From positions 73,547 through 137,546 of the forward strand of contig JBBAOE010000006.1 of assembly GCA_040401595.1 (NCBI GenBank): DNA of 64,000 bases, in the 5' to 3' direction. The notes under the pieces are model-generated. The model was not told the origin of the DNA. It did not search any database and worked only from the letters and a program-made list of their open reading frames with translations. Each line of letters starts with the position of its first letter. Position 1 is the stretch's first letter. The DNA comes from RFPW01 sp040401595. GTDB lineage: Bacteria > Pseudomonadota > Gammaproteobacteria > Burkholderiales > Burkholderiaceae_E. A program made the translations under genes and the position numbers. This document shows, one piece after another, positions 62,005-64,000 of the stretch.

Positions 62005-63525
62005 TCATGATGGTGTCCCCGGCGCAATGGTAGATTCCGGCGTCGAGCCCAATTTGGCTGAATTGGCAGGGAATGAAACTTTGAACTCTGTGCCTTCGTG
62101 GGGGGCAGAATTGAATGAGATCGAATAGCCGCGATTTCGGCACAGCTGCTCGCACAACCACAGGCCCACGCCCATCCCGTTGGGCTTGGTGGTTTTGCGC
62201 AGATTGAACACCTCATCAGCGAAATCAGGGGGGATACCCGGCCCGTTATCGTCCACGATCAGCGTCAGCGCCGATGGCATAGACGCGAGGTAAATCGTGA
62301 TCCTCTTCTCAGCGCGGTCAGATTGTTCGAGGGCATCGAGGGCGTTCAAGAGAAAATTGAGCGTAAGCGTATAGAAGTCGTCGGCTCTGACTAAAATCCC
62401 ATCGGGGTTAGAGTTTTCGATCGAGACCAAGACTTTCGATTGTTTGGCTCGGGATGCGATGATATTGAGGATCTGTTCCAACACGATTTTAGGATCGATC
62501 AGGTCCGTCGAGTCTCGCTGCCCTTGTACGACGGGCTTGAAGATTTGGCGCAAGTGATGCACGGACTCGCTCGTACGCGAAATCTCAAATACGACTTTGT
62601 CGACGAGTGCTTCAATCTCAGGTGGTGTCTCTATCGAGTTAAGGCGGGCTTTGAGCACCGCCGCATTGAGTGCCACAGCGCTGAGCGGTTGACTGATTTC
62701 ATGGGTCATTGCAGCGGTCAATCCCCCAGCTTCTGCCGAGCGACTAAAATCCGCCATTGAATCCAGCAGTATGGTTTTTTCCTTCAGGAGGGTCTTGATT
62801 TGATCGTTTTCCACCTGAATCGTTCTGCGGGAACTTAGTAAAAGTCCAGTCCAGTGACCAAAGATAACAAGAATCGGCGCAGCCGATACTATCGCTCTTA
62901 CAAAGTAAAAGGCGATCATTTGGGGCGGTAGCGTATCAACCGTGATGAGCGATGCTGTGAACGTGCTGAAGTAAACGCTCCAAAATATCTCCTTGGTTAA
63001 TTTTGTGTCAATCACAAAGGCCAAGGCGCCCAAGCCGAACGTGAATTCCCTGCGGGCGCGTTTGACGAGTTCAAATAAAGAAAAAGCGCACAGTAATTCC
63101 TCTGGAATTTGGCGGGCAAGTGGTAGCGGAATGAATTGATCGTGCCATCCGCCGTACGCCACTTCGTATTCCGAGATAATTCCAGAGCTCAATACGGCGA
63201 ATGCAAATAACGAAATGAACCTCGTTGAAAGCGTTCGGTTGAGCTGGCAGCAGAACAATACAAAGAAAAAGTTGGATGCTAAATTAAGAACCCCATAGAC
63301 ACGAAGCGAGGTTTGCTGGTTTGCAGGTGGGAAACCGGGCTGCAATATCGTGCCCAGTCCGATATTGGTGGAAATTTCAAGGAAAACGAACGCACAAAAA
63401 AAAGACCAGCCGGTCAGTTGTTTGATGTCTCGCCGAACGAGCAGTATCCCAAACACAAAGATGGCCGCTTCCATCCACGCCAGCTCGAATTGGATGAGGG
63501 CGATCGTGGGTTTAATGAAATCCAA
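62005..63525 (-). CDS. membrane sensor histidine kinase, copy 2
   Basis: A 506-residue paralogue of the kinase at 59524-61044, the same length, with His275 in AMTHEISQPLSAVALNAAV, LNFLLNALDALEQSDR and the identical FNLRKTTKPNGMGVGLWLCEQLC. The membrane sensor half differs more (for example LLVRRDIKQLTGWSFFCAFVFLEI, VYFSTFTASLITVDTLPPQ) while the kinase core is nearly the same, which suggests either selection on the sensor or gene conversion of the core. It opens the two-gene operon with regulator copy 2, 46 bp away. Confidence 0.9.
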   Translation of the reverse strand: MDFIKPTIALIQFELAWMEAAIFVFGILLVRRDIKQLTGWSFFCAFVFLEISTNIGLGTILQPGFPPANQQTSLRVYGVLNLASNFFFVLFCCQLNRTLSTRFISLFAFAVLSSGIISEYEVAYGGWHDQFIPLPLARQIPEELLCAFSLFELVKRARREFTFGLGALAFVIDTKLTKEIFWSVYFSTFTASLITVDTLPPQMIAFYFVRAIVSAAPILVIFGHWTGLLLSSRRTIQVENDQIKTLLKEKTILLDSMADFSRSAEAGGLTAAMTHEISQPLSAVALNAAVLKARLNSIETPPEIEALVDKVVFEISRTSESVHHLRQIFKPVVQGQRDSTDLIDPKIVLEQILNIIASRAKQSKVLVSIENSNPDGILVRADDFYTLTLNFLLNALDALEQSDRAEKRITIYLASMPSALTLIVDDNGPGIPPDFADEVFNLRKTTKPNGMGVGLWLCEQLCRNRGYSISFNSAPHEGTEFKVSFPANSAKLGSTPESTIAPGTPS

Positions 63526-63856
63526 AAGGTATTTGCCCTGAATCGGCCAATGGGTTGCGAGGGACTGGGCATAAATCGGTGTTTACGGTTATACGTTATA
63601 TTTTCTGTGTACAACTGGGTCGGTAAAAAATTTAACAACTATCAGTTGCAAGCTGCGGTTGGACCGAACATCAAAGCGTGGGTTATTTGGCGGTCGATAC
63701 GACATCAAACGTTGGAGGCCGACAATTATTGATTCGGCCACCGTCCCGATGTCAGCCAGCAGGCGTGCATCAGCAATACGCTCTGCGCTACCTGCCGATG
63801 CATAGAGGGACATTCGTAAGCAACCGTATTCCCTCAATCGAAGGATTGTTTCGGTA
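63526..63856. other. intergenic region upstream of kinase copy 2
   Basis: A 331-bp region, A+T-rich at 63570-63640. Apart from the conserved upstream element I see no gene. Small open frames on both strands here overlap each other and show no family resemblance or coding bias, so I do not call them. Confidence 0.6.
63593..63640 (-). promoter_or_regulatory. upstream element of kinase copy 2
   Basis: The counterpart of 61113-61160, displaced by 2480 bp. Shared blocks are ACGTTATATTTT and GTAAAAA with TTTA and AACAA nearby. Likely promoter or binding region of the kinase operon. Confidence 0.5.
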
Positions 63857-64000
63857 TTACGGCGGCAATCCCTCGGCAGCGACGGTGGCGAGGGATTTCA
63901 ATGCACGCGCACGCAGCGAGTTGGCGTCGAAGGTAGCAGCGTTTTCAGGTTGGCGTTTGATGGGCTCCAGCTGACGGCTTGGTGCTGGGTTGATGCCCTG
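63857..64000 (-). CDS. unidentified gene, 3' end only
   Basis: A minus-strand frame enters from beyond the window edge and stays open for 47 codons to a TAA at 63857-63859. The end reads SLRARALKSLATVAAEGLPP, with a mostly G/C third codon position like the genes of the region. The start and most of the gene lie outside the window, so no function is proposed. An overlapping plus-strand frame at 63801-63974 is a less likely alternative. Confidence 0.4.
   Translation of the reverse strand, partial: QGINPAPSRQLEPIKRQPENAATFDANSLRARALKSLATVAAEGLPP

Larger units (their letters stand above)
58854..63640 (-). repeat. tandem duplication of a two-component system
   Basis: The kinase and regulator genes and the upstream element occur twice in the same orientation, displaced by 2481 bp (kinase starts 63525 and 61044, regulator starts 61958 and 59477). 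Kinase cores are almost identical at the DNA level over long runs (for example around 60180-60300 and 62661-62781), while the membrane sensor halves and the 3' ends have drifted. Confidence 0.92.

Noticed and set aside
63589..63837. 82-codon minus-strand frame upstream of kinase copy 2
   Set aside because: No motif, atypical codon use, and it covers the conserved upstream element; more likely non-coding.

Overview
The window is chromosomal DNA of about 63% G+C from a betaproteobacterium, most likely of the order Burkholderiales. This rests on gene content and order: an aa3 oxidase cluster with its biogenesis genes (coxB, ctaD, a 37-residue assembly peptide, ctaG, DUF2970, coxC, DUF2909, SURF1, SCO-like, ctaA, ctaB, SCO), rpoH behind a CIRCE element, aceK next to isovaleryl-CoA dehydrogenase, and the ppx/ppk pair. 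No genus can be named from the sequence alone. Two runs of exactly 100 N (13937-14036 and 19439-19538) mark scaffold joins; both lie at short in-frame tandem repeats.

Layout. 1-1577: the end of a regulator cut by the window edge and a metallo-beta-lactamase-fold hydrolase. 1695-13434: a leucine/isovalerate (liu) catabolic cluster (isovaleryl-CoA dehydrogenase, both methylcrotonyl-CoA carboxylase subunits, HMG-CoA lyase) with aceK, a thiolase, an SDR, a dienelactone-hydrolase-like protein and a second MBL hydrolase; no methylglutaconyl-CoA hydratase is present. 13456-20967: housekeeping genes (RodZ-like, gpmA, rhodanese, grxC, secB, gpsA, LOG, trmL, comF, a BioC-like methyltransferase, DUF2244). 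20970-30262: cytochrome c oxidase and haem A/copper assembly. 30323-38299: rpoH, ftsY, rsmD, coaD, ferredoxin, sixA-like, ppx and ppk1. 38417-44681: a large Oar-like TonB-dependent receptor, a CysQ-like phosphatase, a DadA-like oxidase and an XRE regulator.

45051-57352 is the main accessory region. A TetR gene heads a minus-strand operon (VOC protein, LivKHMGF importer, AhpD/CMD-like protein). Divergent from it runs a molybdenum-hydroxylase operon (CoxG-like, FAD, 2Fe-2S and molybdopterin subunits). A perfect 17-bp palindrome lies in the shared promoter region. The molybdopterin subunit lacks the CO dehydrogenase signature loops, so this looks like import and hydroxylation of an unknown organic substrate. 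A fumarylpyruvate-hydrolase-like gene lies at its edge.

57390-63640: an orphan Ala/Ser/Gly-rich protein behind a well-formed sigma-54 promoter, then a tandem duplication (offset 2481 bp) of a whole membrane histidine kinase/FixJ-type response regulator pair, lower in G+C than its surroundings. The window ends in the 3' end of an unidentified minus-strand gene. I saw no tRNA or rRNA gene, CRISPR array or intact insertion sequence.
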